Positions 28,374 through 37,660 of a stretch of DNA of 64,000 nucleotides are shown one piece after another. The notes under the pieces were generated by a model. The model was not told the origin of the DNA. It was given only the letters and a program-made list of their open reading frames with translations, and searched no databases. The DNA is from Candidatus Nanosynbacter featherlites (GTDB taxonomy: Bacteria; Patescibacteriota; Saccharimonadia; Saccharimonadales; Saccharimonadaceae): NCBI RefSeq assembly GCF_005697565.1, contig NZ_CP040004.1, positions 682,001 to 746,000 on the forward strand, written 5' to 3'. The position numbers and the translations under genes are program-made. Position 1 is the stretch's first letter. Each line of letters opens with the position of its first letter.

Positions 28374-29872
28374 TGTCTGCCAAAAAAATGCAAACAAAAC
28401 CCCAAAAACCATCAAACAAACGACCGTCAATTCAGCCTCGCCGTGAGGCAAAAACCAACACGGCATCCTACAGTACATCCAGGCTGAGCAGTGCTTTATT
28501 CACCACCCTACTCTTGCTGGCAGTCGCCGCCATGGCAGCATTGTTTTATCTCCAATCGATACAACCACCCGCCCAGCGACCAACCGTTCTGGAAGATGAA
28601 AAATACTATTTCACCGATTCGCGCTATTCTGGCATTCGCTCCAAGTTCGTGACGCGCGACACCAAACGCGAAAAGGTCTCAATTGAATATCCAATCACCA
28701 GCAATCCCAAAATCAACAAACTCATCGCCCGAGCAATTGACCGCGCCGACAGTGATTTTCGCTACACCTCGTCGAGCACCATCACCTTTGACCGGCCAAT
28801 GACCGAAACCATCAGCTACCAAGTTACGCACAATAATTCCGTGGCGCTGTCCATCATCGTCAACATCAAACAAGATACGCACGGCGCCCATCCAGTGGCA
28901 CTGACGCTATTCTGGACCTTTGATAAAAATTCTGGTGAGGTGATTAGCTTGGATAATTTGACTGAAAAATCAGAGGAAGCTACCAAGGCAATTGTAGCGG
29001 CCGCTCAGCGCGACGTCGCACAAACCATTAAACAACGCCACCAACCAGAAGCAAATCTCGAGGAGATGATCACCAAAGAAACGTTGGCGAACTTTACCAT
29101 CACCGACGATGGCAACACCTTAGCTTGGCCAATTGGACAAGCCTCCTTGCTGCCATCAGCCTACGGCGAGCTGACCATCAAAGTACCAGCCGCTGCCGTC
29201 GCCAAATACCTGCAAAATCCAACAGCTCAAAAACTGGCTAACTTCCCCAAGCCACCCGAGCCAAAGCCAGCACCAGCACCAGCGCCCGCTACGCCAGCAC
29301 CTGCACCAACCACCGGCAACAAAGTGATTGCGTTGACGTTTGATGACGGACCGGGTCCATACACCGCGCACTTACTGGACATCTTGGATCAATATGGTGC
29401 TAAAGCGACGTTTTTCTTGATTGGTAGCAAAGTCTCCGGGCAAGCTAGCATCGTGCGCAGCATACAAGCGCGTGGTCATCAACTGGGTAATCACTCGTGG
29501 TCACATCCGGAACTACCTAAGCTATCAGTTGACCAAATTGCTGGTGAAATCGACCGCACCAACGAGGCCATCAGACAAGCCACTGGTATCAAACCGAGCA
29601 TCTTGCGCCCGCCTTATGGCGCCGTCAATGGTGTGGTTTTGGAGCAACTTCGGACGCGTGGCATGTCGTCAATCTTATGGTCGGTTGACACGCGGGACTG
29701 GGCTGATCGCAATAGCCAAATTGTCTGTTCACGTGCCGTCGCTGGCGCTCGTCCTGGAGCCGTCATCTTGATGCATGACATTCACCAAACTTCCGTCAAT
29801 GCCGTGCCATGTATCCTCAGCTCACTGAAGCAGCAGGGGTATTCATTTGTGACGATACAGCGGTTACATTAG
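28373..29872 (+). CDS. Polysaccharide deacetylase (PdaC-like, CE4) with DUF3298-type domain
   Basis: 499 residues. A basic N-terminus and one helix (about 38-58) are followed by a DUF4163/DUF3298-type region (about 80-285), a Pro-Ala linker, then a CE4 NodB domain. NodB motifs: TFDDGPGPYT near 323, HSWSHPEL near 373, RPPYGAVNG near 415, ILMHDIH near 463. It deacetylates surface glycan or peptidoglycan. Two cysteines flank the last motif (VCSRA and PCIL) and could be a substrate of the DsbA-like enzyme encoded just before. Confidence 0.92.
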   Translation: MSAKKMQTKPQKPSNKRPSIQPRREAKTNTASYSTSRLSSALFTTLLLLAVAAMAALFYLQSIQPPAQRPTVLEDEKYYFTDSRYSGIRSKFVTRDTKREKVSIEYPITSNPKINKLIARAIDRADSDFRYTSSSTITFDRPMTETISYQVTHNNSVALSIIVNIKQDTHGAHPVALTLFWTFDKNSGEVISLDNLTEKSEEATKAIVAAAQRDVAQTIKQRHQPEANLEEMITKETLANFTITDDGNTLAWPIGQASLLPSAYGELTIKVPAAAVAKYLQNPTAQKLANFPKPPEPKPAPAPAPATPAPAPTTGNKVIALTFDDGPGPYTAHLLDILDQYGAKATFFLIGSKVSGQASIVRSIQARGHQLGNHSWSHPELPKLSVDQIAGEIDRTNEAIRQATGIKPSILRPPYGAVNGVVLEQLRTRGMSSILWSVDTRDWADRNSQIVCSRAVAGARPGAVILMHDIHQTSVNAVPCILSSLKQQGYSFVTIQRLH

Positions 29873-30099
29873 TCCACCTGATCAATCTCAAATATCTTGT
29901 ATTTCGAGGTTGCACCGCGCACCAATTTTACCTTTGAAGGTGCCACGCCGAGATGCTTTGCTAGTAGTTTCGCCGCCGCTAGATTCGCCCGCCCCTCAAT
30001 GGCTGGCGCCTTGGTGTAGATCGTCAGCAAACCATCATCGTTCGGGACGACTTCTTCGCGGTGGCGGGAGTTGGGCTTGAGATGGGCGGAGATTTTCAT
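29869..30099 (-). CDS. DUF167/YggU family small protein
   Basis: 76 residues. The sequence around LTIYTKAPAIEGRANLAAAKLLAKH and VRGATSKYK is the DUF167 fingerprint. Function is unknown in all bacteria. It converges on the deacetylase gene, the two stops overlapping in TTAG. No clear ribosome site; a TATTGA-like box lies just before the ATG. Confidence 0.88.
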   Translation of the reverse strand: MKISAHLKPNSRHREEVVPNDDGLLTIYTKAPAIEGRANLAAAKLLAKHLGVAPSKVKLVRGATSKYKIFEIDQVD

Positions 30100-30118
30100 A
30101 ATTCAATAATCATTACCC

Positions 30119-30721
30119 TTAAAACGACATCGCCTCCAACTCCCGTGGTAAAATCTCCTGCACTTCTACCGAACCGACCACCAAGTGGTAACCATGCAAG
30201 TTTGGCGGTAAGTCGTGCCTAGCTGAACCCCAATGAAATGGCTGATTTACACTAAAATAATCGAGCAGTTCTGCATTCAAAAAATGCTCGCGCGGCAGAT
30301 CCACCGAACCGTCCTGAGTGACGACCAGCGCTATCGATAAGCCAGCCGTTACACCACCTTCGTTTTTAGCATACGCCGCCGTCACCAGATGAATCATTGG
30401 CTCAAATTTCAGCACAGACTGATCGCTCGCCTCCACCTGCGCCTGACCGCGACAAGCTAACTGCTGATTGATTTTTGTTGTTAATTCGTCAACACTCGAC
30501 TTACCGTCGCCGGCGCGGCAATAATCACAACCATCTGCCGCCTCGACATATTCCAATAGCAAATCCATATCGACGTCAGTGTCCTTAACGCCATGCCGTG
30601 ACAGTTGCGCCACCATTTCATGCAGCGCGCCCAGCAAACTATAGTCATTGGCATTCCTGGCAGCGTCACCAATGCGGATGATGGCGCGAGCGACGGTAAT
30701 GGTTTTGTTTGGCTTGTTCAT
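30119..30721 (-). CDS. Hypothetical protein behind the restriction subunit
   Basis: 200 residues, not recognised. The ATG at 30721 has GGGAGA in front; the frame extends further up into the restriction gene. The first half is helical and acidic, with a CDYC pair near residue 63. The second half looks like a beta-rich domain. No signal peptide. It starts 41 nt after the restriction subunit stop, so it may be the last gene of that operon. Confidence 0.55.
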   Translation of the reverse strand: MNKPNKTITVARAIIRIGDAARNANDYSLLGALHEMVAQLSRHGVKDTDVDMDLLLEYVEAADGCDYCRAGDGKSSVDELTTKINQQLACRGQAQVEASDQSVLKFEPMIHLVTAAYAKNEGGVTAGLSIALVVTQDGSVDLPREHFLNAELLDYFSVNQPFHWGSARHDLPPNLHGYHLVVGSVEVQEILPRELEAMSF

Positions 30722-30762
30722 ATATTCTCCCGAGGGTATCTCGCAGCTCTTTATCGACATAC

Positions 30763-33675
30763 CTACACCCGCCAATCATCGGGAGTTGACTTAGTATAAT
30801 CATACATACCAATCGTCTCGAAGTGTTTTTTGGCACAAGCAATTTTATGCAGTTCATTTTCACGCTCACCGCCATTCTTCGTCTCACGCACCATATATAC
30901 TTTTTCTACGCCATTGACTTCTTTGACAATTGCCCAATCTGGATTGTAGTCACCAACTGGCGTTGGTATCGTAAACTTCGACGGCAGCTTGAGGAATAGT
31001 TTGATATCTTCACGACTGTCCAAATATTCGGCAAACTTTTGTTCAGTCGCCGAATCTAGCACCAATCTATCTGTCACTGTTTTTTGTTGATTCTTAACTT
31101 GATACAGTCGATCAATAAAACGTTCGACTTCTTCATCACTATCTTTTTGGAAATTGCGAAGTTCATAATTACGCTCACCCATCTTTTCATACTCAACGCC
31201 GTCTACCACAACCTGCGCCAGTACCGACTTAATTGCACTCTTCACCATTTGCACATAGTCGTAAGGGTTTTTCAAGAATTCATGTAGCCGACCACTACCA
31301 ATCAAAATGTCAACAATTGTTCGTCGAGTGAGACCAGTGCTATCCTGTAATTCAGAGATGATATCCGGCAGTTCAAACGTTCCCGCCAAGTCACGGGTTG
31401 CTTCACCTACCATACCATCGTTATGAACGCCGCCACGCTTCAAAAGCACTCTATGCCTTTTCACCTCAATTCTTAACGGCTTAAGCTCAGGCTTGGATTT
31501 AATGGCGCCAATGGCCGCCATAATAATCTGGCCGTTATCAAATGCCACACGGTACGTCGTCTTGTGCGAGATTCGCTTCCATAATTCCTCAAGTAGCGGA
31601 CTATACAAGACTTCCTTGTTTGGACAAATCTTCTCTTTTTTACGCGCATCCTTAACAAATTTATCAATTTTACAACCCTCAATAATATCCACCACCTCGG
31701 CATGATATTTTTGCAGATCACCAGGTAAATCAAGCGTAAAGCCAATATTATTTGGCGTGAAATTCGCCAACACCCGACCCTCGTCATCAATCATACTGCG
31801 ACGCCGCAAACACTCCCAGACCTCATTTGATTTCTGATGTCCCAATGTACTGTTTGGATCGTCATGTACTGGTATCCGCGCAAATTCACTACGCCGCACA
31901 AAACCAATCTTAACACCAGCTTTCTTATATTCCTTTTGTAAATTATTAGCAAAATCACGATACGATTCATTGGCTACTACCATCAACTGATTGATCTGTT
32001 CGTCAAACACTCGTGTACCGTCCTGACGCACTGGCAAGCGCAAGCCTCGCCCAATCGTCTGTCTACGATCATTTTCACTGCCGCTCTCGCGCATCATACA
32101 AATTTGAAATACGTTCGGATTATCCCAACCCTCTTTCAGTGCCGAGTGGCTAAAAATAAACCGCACTGGATTTGCCTGATCGAGCAGTTTTTCTTTGCCT
32201 TTCATGATTAGGTCATAAGCCGACTCGTCCTGTGCATTGCCTTTGCCCTCTTTGCTGTCGACAAAGCTCGTTTTGCCGCCCTTACGCATCTCAGCAAAAT
32301 ATGCTTTTCGAACTTCACTTGAATCTTCAGGCATGATATCTTCGTAAAAACGGCTCTTTCTTCGCTCTTCCTGGTACAATTCATCAAACCAACGCGCAAA
32401 TTTTCCGTCAACCATATTACCGTCAGCATCATATTCCAAATAACTTGCCACCTTATCAACAAAAAATAGACTCAATACCTTAATTCCTTGATCGCGCAGT
32501 AAATATTCTCGCTTAATATGCTCGGCAATAGTCACGCGAATCATTTCGCGCATAACTTGATCTTCGTTACCGCCCCAATTTTCACCAAGCATCAGGACTC
32601 CTTGCGACCCAACCTCCACACTCGCTGGAACCGTCGAAATTTCATTGATGGTATAACCTTCGTAAATACTGTTACCAGTGCGAATATCCAGTTTGTCGTG
32701 ATGATTAACCCATAGTGGTTTTCGACCAACATTGCCATTTTTATCGCGAACCAACACTTCGACATAAGCTTGAAGCTTCGGCGTATTGCGCACATCGATG
32801 AGTTTGATATACGGCTTAGCATCACTGCCCTCTTGCCGAGCATTCGCCACCACGATGCTTTTCACCAACTTCTCTCGGTGAGCATCAACTGGATCGAGCC
32901 GATACATCATGTTGTATTCGTGAGTATGCGTGGCGCTATAACGTAATGTACATATTGGGTTCAGGTCATTAATCGCGCTCGTCGACAGTTCACTCTCCAT
33001 ATTTTGCGGCTCATCCATAATGACAATCGGATTAACGGCGGCCAGATATTCAATTGGGGCAATACCATTTAGCTTGTCGCGTTCTTGATGAATCACTCGC
33101 GTGTTCTTATTACCGCGAATTGCATCAATTGTCATAACCATAAACTGCGTCATAGTGCTAGTAGCATAACTCTGTACCACCTCTGGATTTTTGCCGTCGT
33201 ACACCGACGCTTCGTACGGACTATACCCCATCTCACGCGTGAAATGTTCACGCATGCCATCGAGACTACTTTTCACGCCCTCTTTGATGGCAATGCTCGG
33301 CACGATGATAATGAACTTTGAAAAACCATATAATTTCGCCATTTCCAGCGCTGTACGCAAGTATACGTACGTCTTGCCAGTGCCAGTTTCCATCTCCACG
33401 GAAAAGTTCATGCCGTCCAATTCTTTAACCGGAGCGATGCCGTTGTCGTTTTGAATTGACCGAACATTCTCCAAAATAGCATCGTCATCAAGCAGCAAAT
33501 TATTGCCAATTGCACCAATTTCGTCGAACAGCCCGACCTGGGCACCGCGCACCGATCGCGACCGCAAAACTGCATCAAACGCGTCGGCACTGTCAGGCTG
33601 ACCTTCAAAAACACTAGTGATAGAACTGATAGCTTGTAACTGGAACAGCTGACTGGAATCGTATTTAATTTTCAT
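30763..33675 (-). CDS. res: Type III restriction enzyme, Res subunit
   Basis: 970 residues. SF2 helicase with Walker A TGTGKT (98-102) and motif II DEPQ (221-224). A later GRGLRLP segment carries the motif VI arginines. The C-terminal nuclease has a PD-(D/E)xK-like pattern, NPDWAIV followed by VRETK near residue 930. It cleaves DNA as a complex with Mod (34434-36443). Its ATG overlaps the stop of the inserted gene 33672-34430 (ATGA). Confidence 0.93.
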   Translation of the reverse strand: MKIKYDSSQLFQLQAISSITSVFEGQPDSADAFDAVLRSRSVRGAQVGLFDEIGAIGNNLLLDDDAILENVRSIQNDNGIAPVKELDGMNFSVEMETGTGKTYVYLRTALEMAKLYGFSKFIIIVPSIAIKEGVKSSLDGMREHFTREMGYSPYEASVYDGKNPEVVQSYATSTMTQFMVMTIDAIRGNKNTRVIHQERDKLNGIAPIEYLAAVNPIVIMDEPQNMESELSTSAINDLNPICTLRYSATHTHEYNMMYRLDPVDAHREKLVKSIVVANARQEGSDAKPYIKLIDVRNTPKLQAYVEVLVRDKNGNVGRKPLWVNHHDKLDIRTGNSIYEGYTINEISTVPASVEVGSQGVLMLGENWGGNEDQVMREMIRVTIAEHIKREYLLRDQGIKVLSLFFVDKVASYLEYDADGNMVDGKFARWFDELYQEERRKSRFYEDIMPEDSSEVRKAYFAEMRKGGKTSFVDSKEGKGNAQDESAYDLIMKGKEKLLDQANPVRFIFSHSALKEGWDNPNVFQICMMRESGSENDRRQTIGRGLRLPVRQDGTRVFDEQINQLMVVANESYRDFANNLQKEYKKAGVKIGFVRRSEFARIPVHDDPNSTLGHQKSNEVWECLRRRSMIDDEGRVLANFTPNNIGFTLDLPGDLQKYHAEVVDIIEGCKIDKFVKDARKKEKICPNKEVLYSPLLEELWKRISHKTTYRVAFDNGQIIMAAIGAIKSKPELKPLRIEVKRHRVLLKRGGVHNDGMVGEATRDLAGTFELPDIISELQDSTGLTRRTIVDILIGSGRLHEFLKNPYDYVQMVKSAIKSVLAQVVVDGVEYEKMGERNYELRNFQKDSDEEVERFIDRLYQVKNQQKTVTDRLVLDSATEQKFAEYLDSREDIKLFLKLPSKFTIPTPVGDYNPDWAIVKEVNGVEKVYMVRETKNGGERENELHKIACAKKHFETIGMYDYTKSTPDDWRV

Positions 33676-34430
33676 GAGGCGTTATCCAGTCTATTATCTT
33701 TTAACCCATCAAGTGTTATCATACGACGCCTATCCCTTGAATCAATCTCCTTAAGAGTTTTCTTCATCGGCTTAGCGATTAGATTGTTATACACAAGCTT
33801 CAGCACATCATCTACACACTCTCCAAATTCTTCAGCACGCTCGATATTATCATACGTGTCATCCTTAAGCCAATCATATTGTAGAGTGGTTATATCCTCT
33901 ATCTCCAACTTCGTCCATTTATTTTGTATCTTTTGCATTGAAATATTTAAATCATGATACACAAGCCATAGTGCGTTATAAGCCTTGGAATTGCTGCCAA
34001 AATCAGCTCCACTCATATCTAACATCCTAGTTAGGTCAAGCGCGTTAGCTAAGAGTTTATGTGAGTTATCTAGGATACTCTTGGTAGATTCAGCCCATTC
34101 TTTGGCTAGTTGACGTTTTCGTTCATCTGAAGCAGCTTCACCCTGGAAACCACCTAAACCGTGCCACTCATTCAGCAATTCTGCAGTACGATCAATATGA
34201 AATCTTAAGCCAGTAGTGTAACTAGAGTTCTTCTTAATGATGCTATTCACCTGGTTTAGAATATCTTTATAAATGTCATAATTGGTCGACATTATTGATT
34301 CCTGGATGGCTTGATCTCTTGCAGTCTTACTAGCTTCCTTCCAACCTCGCCAAGTCATAAAAACAGCGACAAATGCAGCGATTGCAGTAGCAACCTGCGA
34401 CATATCAATTATTAACTTCCAAGTATCCAT
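33672..34430 (-). CDS. Membrane-anchored hypothetical protein inserted between mod and res
   Basis: 252 residues, not recognised. One N-terminal helix (about 8-27, QVATAIAAFVAVFMTW) is followed by a charged cytosolic alpha-helical domain, an architecture often seen in hypothetical proteins of defence islands. It starts 3 nt after the mod stop and overlaps the res start, so it is co-translated with both subunits. Mod and Res normally are adjacent, so it is an added component: cargo or a regulator. More AT-rich than res. Confidence 0.6.
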   Translation of the reverse strand: MDTWKLIIDMSQVATAIAAFVAVFMTWRGWKEASKTARDQAIQESIMSTNYDIYKDILNQVNSIIKKNSSYTTGLRFHIDRTAELLNEWHGLGGFQGEAASDERKRQLAKEWAESTKSILDNSHKLLANALDLTRMLDMSGADFGSNSKAYNALWLVYHDLNISMQKIQNKWTKLEIEDITTLQYDWLKDDTYDNIERAEEFGECVDDVLKLVYNNLIAKPMKKTLKEIDSRDRRRMITLDGLKDNRLDNAS

Positions 34431-34433
34431 ATT

Positions 34434-36443
34434 CTACGCCGTCCACAATTCTACATCATAGCTTTTACAAGTCTGGACCAGATTGGTTTTGAGCTGATTG
34501 TCGCCCTGGAAGGCGTCATCGAGAATGACAAATTTACTTGGAGCAAGGTCGGTGATAATAGTGCGTAATTGCTCCAAAGCTGGCTTAACATGCTCATTGA
34601 GATATAGCACTGGTTGGCCATCTGACGAATCGCCCTCAGTCACAACTTGATGCACATGAATTCCATCGACGTCGACGGTTTTAGTCCGCGTAGTCAGCGG
34701 CAGGCCCATTTTCAAAAGCACTTCCACCAGCAAATCTTCCTCGCTGGCATTGTCATTACTACTTTCACGCATCAGGTTCAGGCGTACCTGCAGTTCTGTC
34801 AAATCGCCCGTCGGCGTACTTTGCCACTTAGTAAAATTAGTGTCAGCTAGTTTGTAAGTGCGATATCCAACGTCCAGCGGGGTATCACGCTCAGCCAGCT
34901 TGTCAGCAAAGTCAGCCTTGATCTTTTCGCCCGCCCGGTTGATGCGTTCACGAGCAATATCACTAATCTTTTTGTAGCCAGCCTTGAACGCCTCGCTCTT
35001 TTCATCGGTCGGCTCAGGCAGCTGCACCATAATGTGCTTACGATTACCACCATCTTCGGCATTGAGTTGCATGACGGCATGAGCGGTGGTGGCAGAGCCC
35101 GCGAAGAAGTCGAGAATGATACCGTCTCCTTGTAGTCCAATCATTGCCAAAAAGTAAATTAATGTCATCGGTTTTGGAAAATCAAACAATTTAGGATTAA
35201 GATTTATTTTTGCTATATCACTAGATCCATGCGTAGTATTTATGTCGGTAATAACATCCTTAACTGTAGTGTCTCCAATGTCGCGGACTTTTGTATATAT
35301 CTTAAAATTGTCGCCTACTTTTACAAATTCTAGGTTGTAAGATTCAGATATAACTTTATCTCTACTCCATCTATACGCATGGTATTTATTGGTTCCGTTA
35401 TTATTAAGTTTGGGACTAATTTTTACATAGCCATCAAGCTGAGGTACTACATTAACATCAAATGTCTTTATATCGTTGGTATCAGGATTATAAAAAATAT
35501 CAAACACAAGATTAGGGCGCGTCTCTTCATTGAATGCGGAATTAGAGTTATACAGCTCATTCTTCAATACATAGTCACCATATTTATCTGACTGAACCTT
35601 ATAATCAAATCCTTTATATACTGACGGCATAGCTCTCTTTAGTCGTTCTGCATTAGCCCGAAATTCATTTACGAGGCTTATTTTACGAGCAAAACAAACT
35701 ATATACTCATATGTACGGGCAGCACCATGGCCAGATATCTGCCTACCCTTTAGGTTATTCACCCAGGTAAACGTGTTGACATAATTTGCTTCGCCAAAGA
35801 TCTCCAGCAGTAATTTCAATAGGTTATCATATTCATGGCCATCAATCGAAATAAATATCACCCCGTCATCCGTCAACAAATTGCGTGCCAGCTTCAAACG
35901 CGGATACATCATATTCAGCCAGTTGCTGTGATAACGGCCGGCGGTTTCAGTGTTGGTACTAATCTTTTTGTTACCCTCGTCCACCTGCTGGCTAAACTCC
36001 AGGTAGTTTTGCAAACCTTCCTTGAAATTATCCGGATAGACAAAGTCTTTGCCAGTATTGTATGGCGGATCGATGTAAATCATCTTGATACTGTTGTGAT
36101 ACTGTTTTTGCAATACTTTTAGCACCTCGAGGTTATCGCCCTCGATGAAAATGTTGTTGGTCGTATCCCAATCCTTACTCTCATCCTTGGCAGGTCGGAG
36201 CGTCGCGGTCGTCGGCTCTTGTGCCGCCCGAAGCGCCTGCTTCTTGCCCGGCCAAAACAACCCAAACCGCTCATTCGGCTCGCCAGCATCTTCCGCCAGC
36301 AGCTCCTTCAACTTGACGACATCCACCTTACCATCCGCAATCACCTCCGGAACCAGCTCCTCCAGCTTTTTGGCTAGGTCGGTGCGGAAGTTGGGAGAAG
36401 TGGATGGTAATTGATTTAAGTTTTGATTTTCATGATTCTGCAT
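34434..36443 (-). CDS. mod: Type III DNA methyltransferase, Mod subunit
   Basis: 669 residues, beta-class order: catalytic DPPY at 125-128 (in YIDPPYNTG), SAM motif DFFAGSATTAH near 440. The central, AT-rich stretch (about 200-400) is the variable target-recognition domain. The chemistry is N6-adenine methylation of an asymmetric site, not predictable here. It has its own TGA-TATAAT promoter at 36484-36489, overlapping the RT stop, so it need not be co-transcribed with the retron RT. Confidence 0.94.
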   Translation of the reverse strand: MQNHENQNLNQLPSTSPNFRTDLAKKLEELVPEVIADGKVDVVKLKELLAEDAGEPNERFGLFWPGKKQALRAAQEPTTATLRPAKDESKDWDTTNNIFIEGDNLEVLKVLQKQYHNSIKMIYIDPPYNTGKDFVYPDNFKEGLQNYLEFSQQVDEGNKKISTNTETAGRYHSNWLNMMYPRLKLARNLLTDDGVIFISIDGHEYDNLLKLLLEIFGEANYVNTFTWVNNLKGRQISGHGAARTYEYIVCFARKISLVNEFRANAERLKRAMPSVYKGFDYKVQSDKYGDYVLKNELYNSNSAFNEETRPNLVFDIFYNPDTNDIKTFDVNVVPQLDGYVKISPKLNNNGTNKYHAYRWSRDKVISESYNLEFVKVGDNFKIYTKVRDIGDTTVKDVITDINTTHGSSDIAKINLNPKLFDFPKPMTLIYFLAMIGLQGDGIILDFFAGSATTAHAVMQLNAEDGGNRKHIMVQLPEPTDEKSEAFKAGYKKISDIARERINRAGEKIKADFADKLAERDTPLDVGYRTYKLADTNFTKWQSTPTGDLTELQVRLNLMRESSNDNASEEDLLVEVLLKMGLPLTTRTKTVDVDGIHVHQVVTEGDSSDGQPVLYLNEHVKPALEQLRTIITDLAPSKFVILDDAFQGDNQLKTNLVQTCKSYDVELWTA

Positions 36444-36483
36444 ATATTTTATTCCTAATACCTCTATTTATCACTTATCTCGT

Positions 36484-36489
36484 ATTATA
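36484..36489 (-). promoter_or_regulatory. Extended -10 (TGA TATAAT) upstream of mod
   Basis: The TG of the extended box falls in the RT stop region; about 40 nt separate it from the mod ATG, which has a TAGGA element. Confidence 0.5.
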
Positions 36490-37407
36490 TCAATTTTTGC
36501 GATGCTTTTCTGCATACTCATGTATCAACCTACGGGCCTGATGCTTATTAACCTGTAGTAAAAACTGCAATCTACCCCTTAGTTTATCAGACGGTCTAGT
36601 TGAACGTTTAACCTGCCTCCGCAGACGAGAGAGCTTACTATGTCCAACTGTCAATCTACCGTCGTTAGAGATTATTACACCAGTAACACTCCGTCCTTTT
36701 TGTCCTTTTTTCACTATTCCACTGTCCTTATCAGGATTAATTCTGTAGTGCGTAGAGTTTAGTATATGGTTAATTGTCGATCTATGCCTACACAGTTTGT
36801 CGTATGGGCCGGATATAGTGATATCATCAACCCAAATTGAAAATTTTAGCCCGTTTTCTCTACAATAATCATCAACTGCACACGACATCTTCTCAACCGC
36901 AAATATAGCTATACTCATGCTGGTTGGTGAACCTTGCGGAACGTGCACCCCGTGTTGAGAATTCTCAAAAGTAGTCAAGTGTGCAAGAATATTAGCAGCT
37001 TCTTCACAATAATTAAGTTGGTATCGAAATATATGAAAGACGTCGGCATATTTGATAGAAGGAAAGAAGTCTTTAATGTCATACTTCATAAGAGCAGGCG
37101 CGGAGGCATGATATTTTGCATTATCAACGACAGAATATCCCTTTCTGCCACCCATTACTCCATATGGTAGCCTCTCCATCTGTGGCTGTAAGACCGTGAT
37201 GTTAATTTTTTTAAGAACTCTTTTAAGATATCCATGAGGAGGCTCAATGGTTCTAATCTTAACCCGACCTCCAGCCGTAATTTTCTTTTTTTCGAACGGT
37301 ACATAATAAGACTGTCTGTCGGCCAGCAGAGCCAAGAGTTCTTCCTTAGGAATTTTAAGGATATCCCTACACAATTTTGTAGTTGTAATACACTTCTGGT
37401 TCACCAT
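36490..37407 (-). CDS. Retron-type reverse transcriptase
   Basis: 305 residues, RT domain only. Retron marks: NAKYH at 96-100 (NAxxH, region X) and VTG at 241-243 (region Y). Catalytic motifs: first Asp at 110 in YDIKDFFPSI, VPQGSP at 156-161, and WVDD at 192-195 in place of the usual YADD. No maturase or endonuclease domain (against a group II intron) and no DGR-type SQ in the QG motif. The start region has only a weak GGTGA site and can fold into a stem that includes the ATG. Downstream is mod; upstream is a structured RNA region. Confidence 0.88.
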   Translation of the reverse strand: MVNQKCITTTKLCRDILKIPKEELLALLADRQSYYVPFEKKKITAGGRVKIRTIEPPHGYLKRVLKKINITVLQPQMERLPYGVMGGRKGYSVVDNAKYHASAPALMKYDIKDFFPSIKYADVFHIFRYQLNYCEEAANILAHLTTFENSQHGVHVPQGSPTSMSIAIFAVEKMSCAVDDYCRENGLKFSIWVDDITISGPYDKLCRHRSTINHILNSTHYRINPDKDSGIVKKGQKGRSVTGVIISNDGRLTVGHSKLSRLRRQVKRSTRPSDKLRGRLQFLLQVNKHQARRLIHEYAEKHRKN

Positions 37408-37455
37408 GATTCACCATTAATTATTGGGTGTTAATAGCAAGTCATGGTGCTCTAC

Positions 37456-37581
37456 CTATTTCATAAACATGAAGATCAGTAGAGCTAGTGTAGTGCTGTC
37501 GATCTGAATGGTCAGATATTTACAATCAACAATTAAGCTATTGACTTGAATTGTTAGATTTTCACAGCTGATTGCTAACAT
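37456..37581 (-). CDS. 41-aa small protein upstream of the RT
   Basis: ATG at 37581 behind a very strong AAAGGAAAGGAG site. The peptide has an internal repeat, LTIQVNS then LTIQIDS, whose codons differ mainly at third positions (for example ACA/ACC, CAA/CAG). That supports real translation. The C-terminus is hydrophobic (LALLIFMFMK). No known family recognised. It ends 48 nt before the RT start, inside the hairpin at 37449-37485. Possible roles: small toxin or effector of the retron, or a translated leader controlling RT. Confidence 0.55.
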   Translation of the reverse strand: MLAISCENLTIQVNSLIVDCKYLTIQIDSTTLALLIFMFMK

Positions 37582-37594
37582 ACCTTCTCCTTTC

Positions 37595-37660
37595 CTTTAG
37601 TTCGGCTATTTCGCCGCTGCGCATTTACGAAAAGCAAAACTAAAGAGTAGACAAATAGCC
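37595..37660 (-). promoter_or_regulatory. H-type pseudoknot before the 41-aa ORF
   Basis: GGCTATTT (37653-37660) pairs with AAATAGCC (37604-37611), and CTTTAGTT (37638-37645) with AACTAAAG (37595-37602). The order is 1-2-1'-2', two 8-bp perfect stems with a single nucleotide between the 3' arms. The last arm runs into the ribosome site at 37587-37598. Confidence 0.55.

Noticed and set aside
36490-37407. Diversity-generating retroelement or group II intron RT
   Set aside because: QGSP lacks the DGR SQ motif, no variable-repeat target or Avd gene is visible, and there is no maturase/endonuclease domain or intron RNA. NAxxH and VTG point to retrons.
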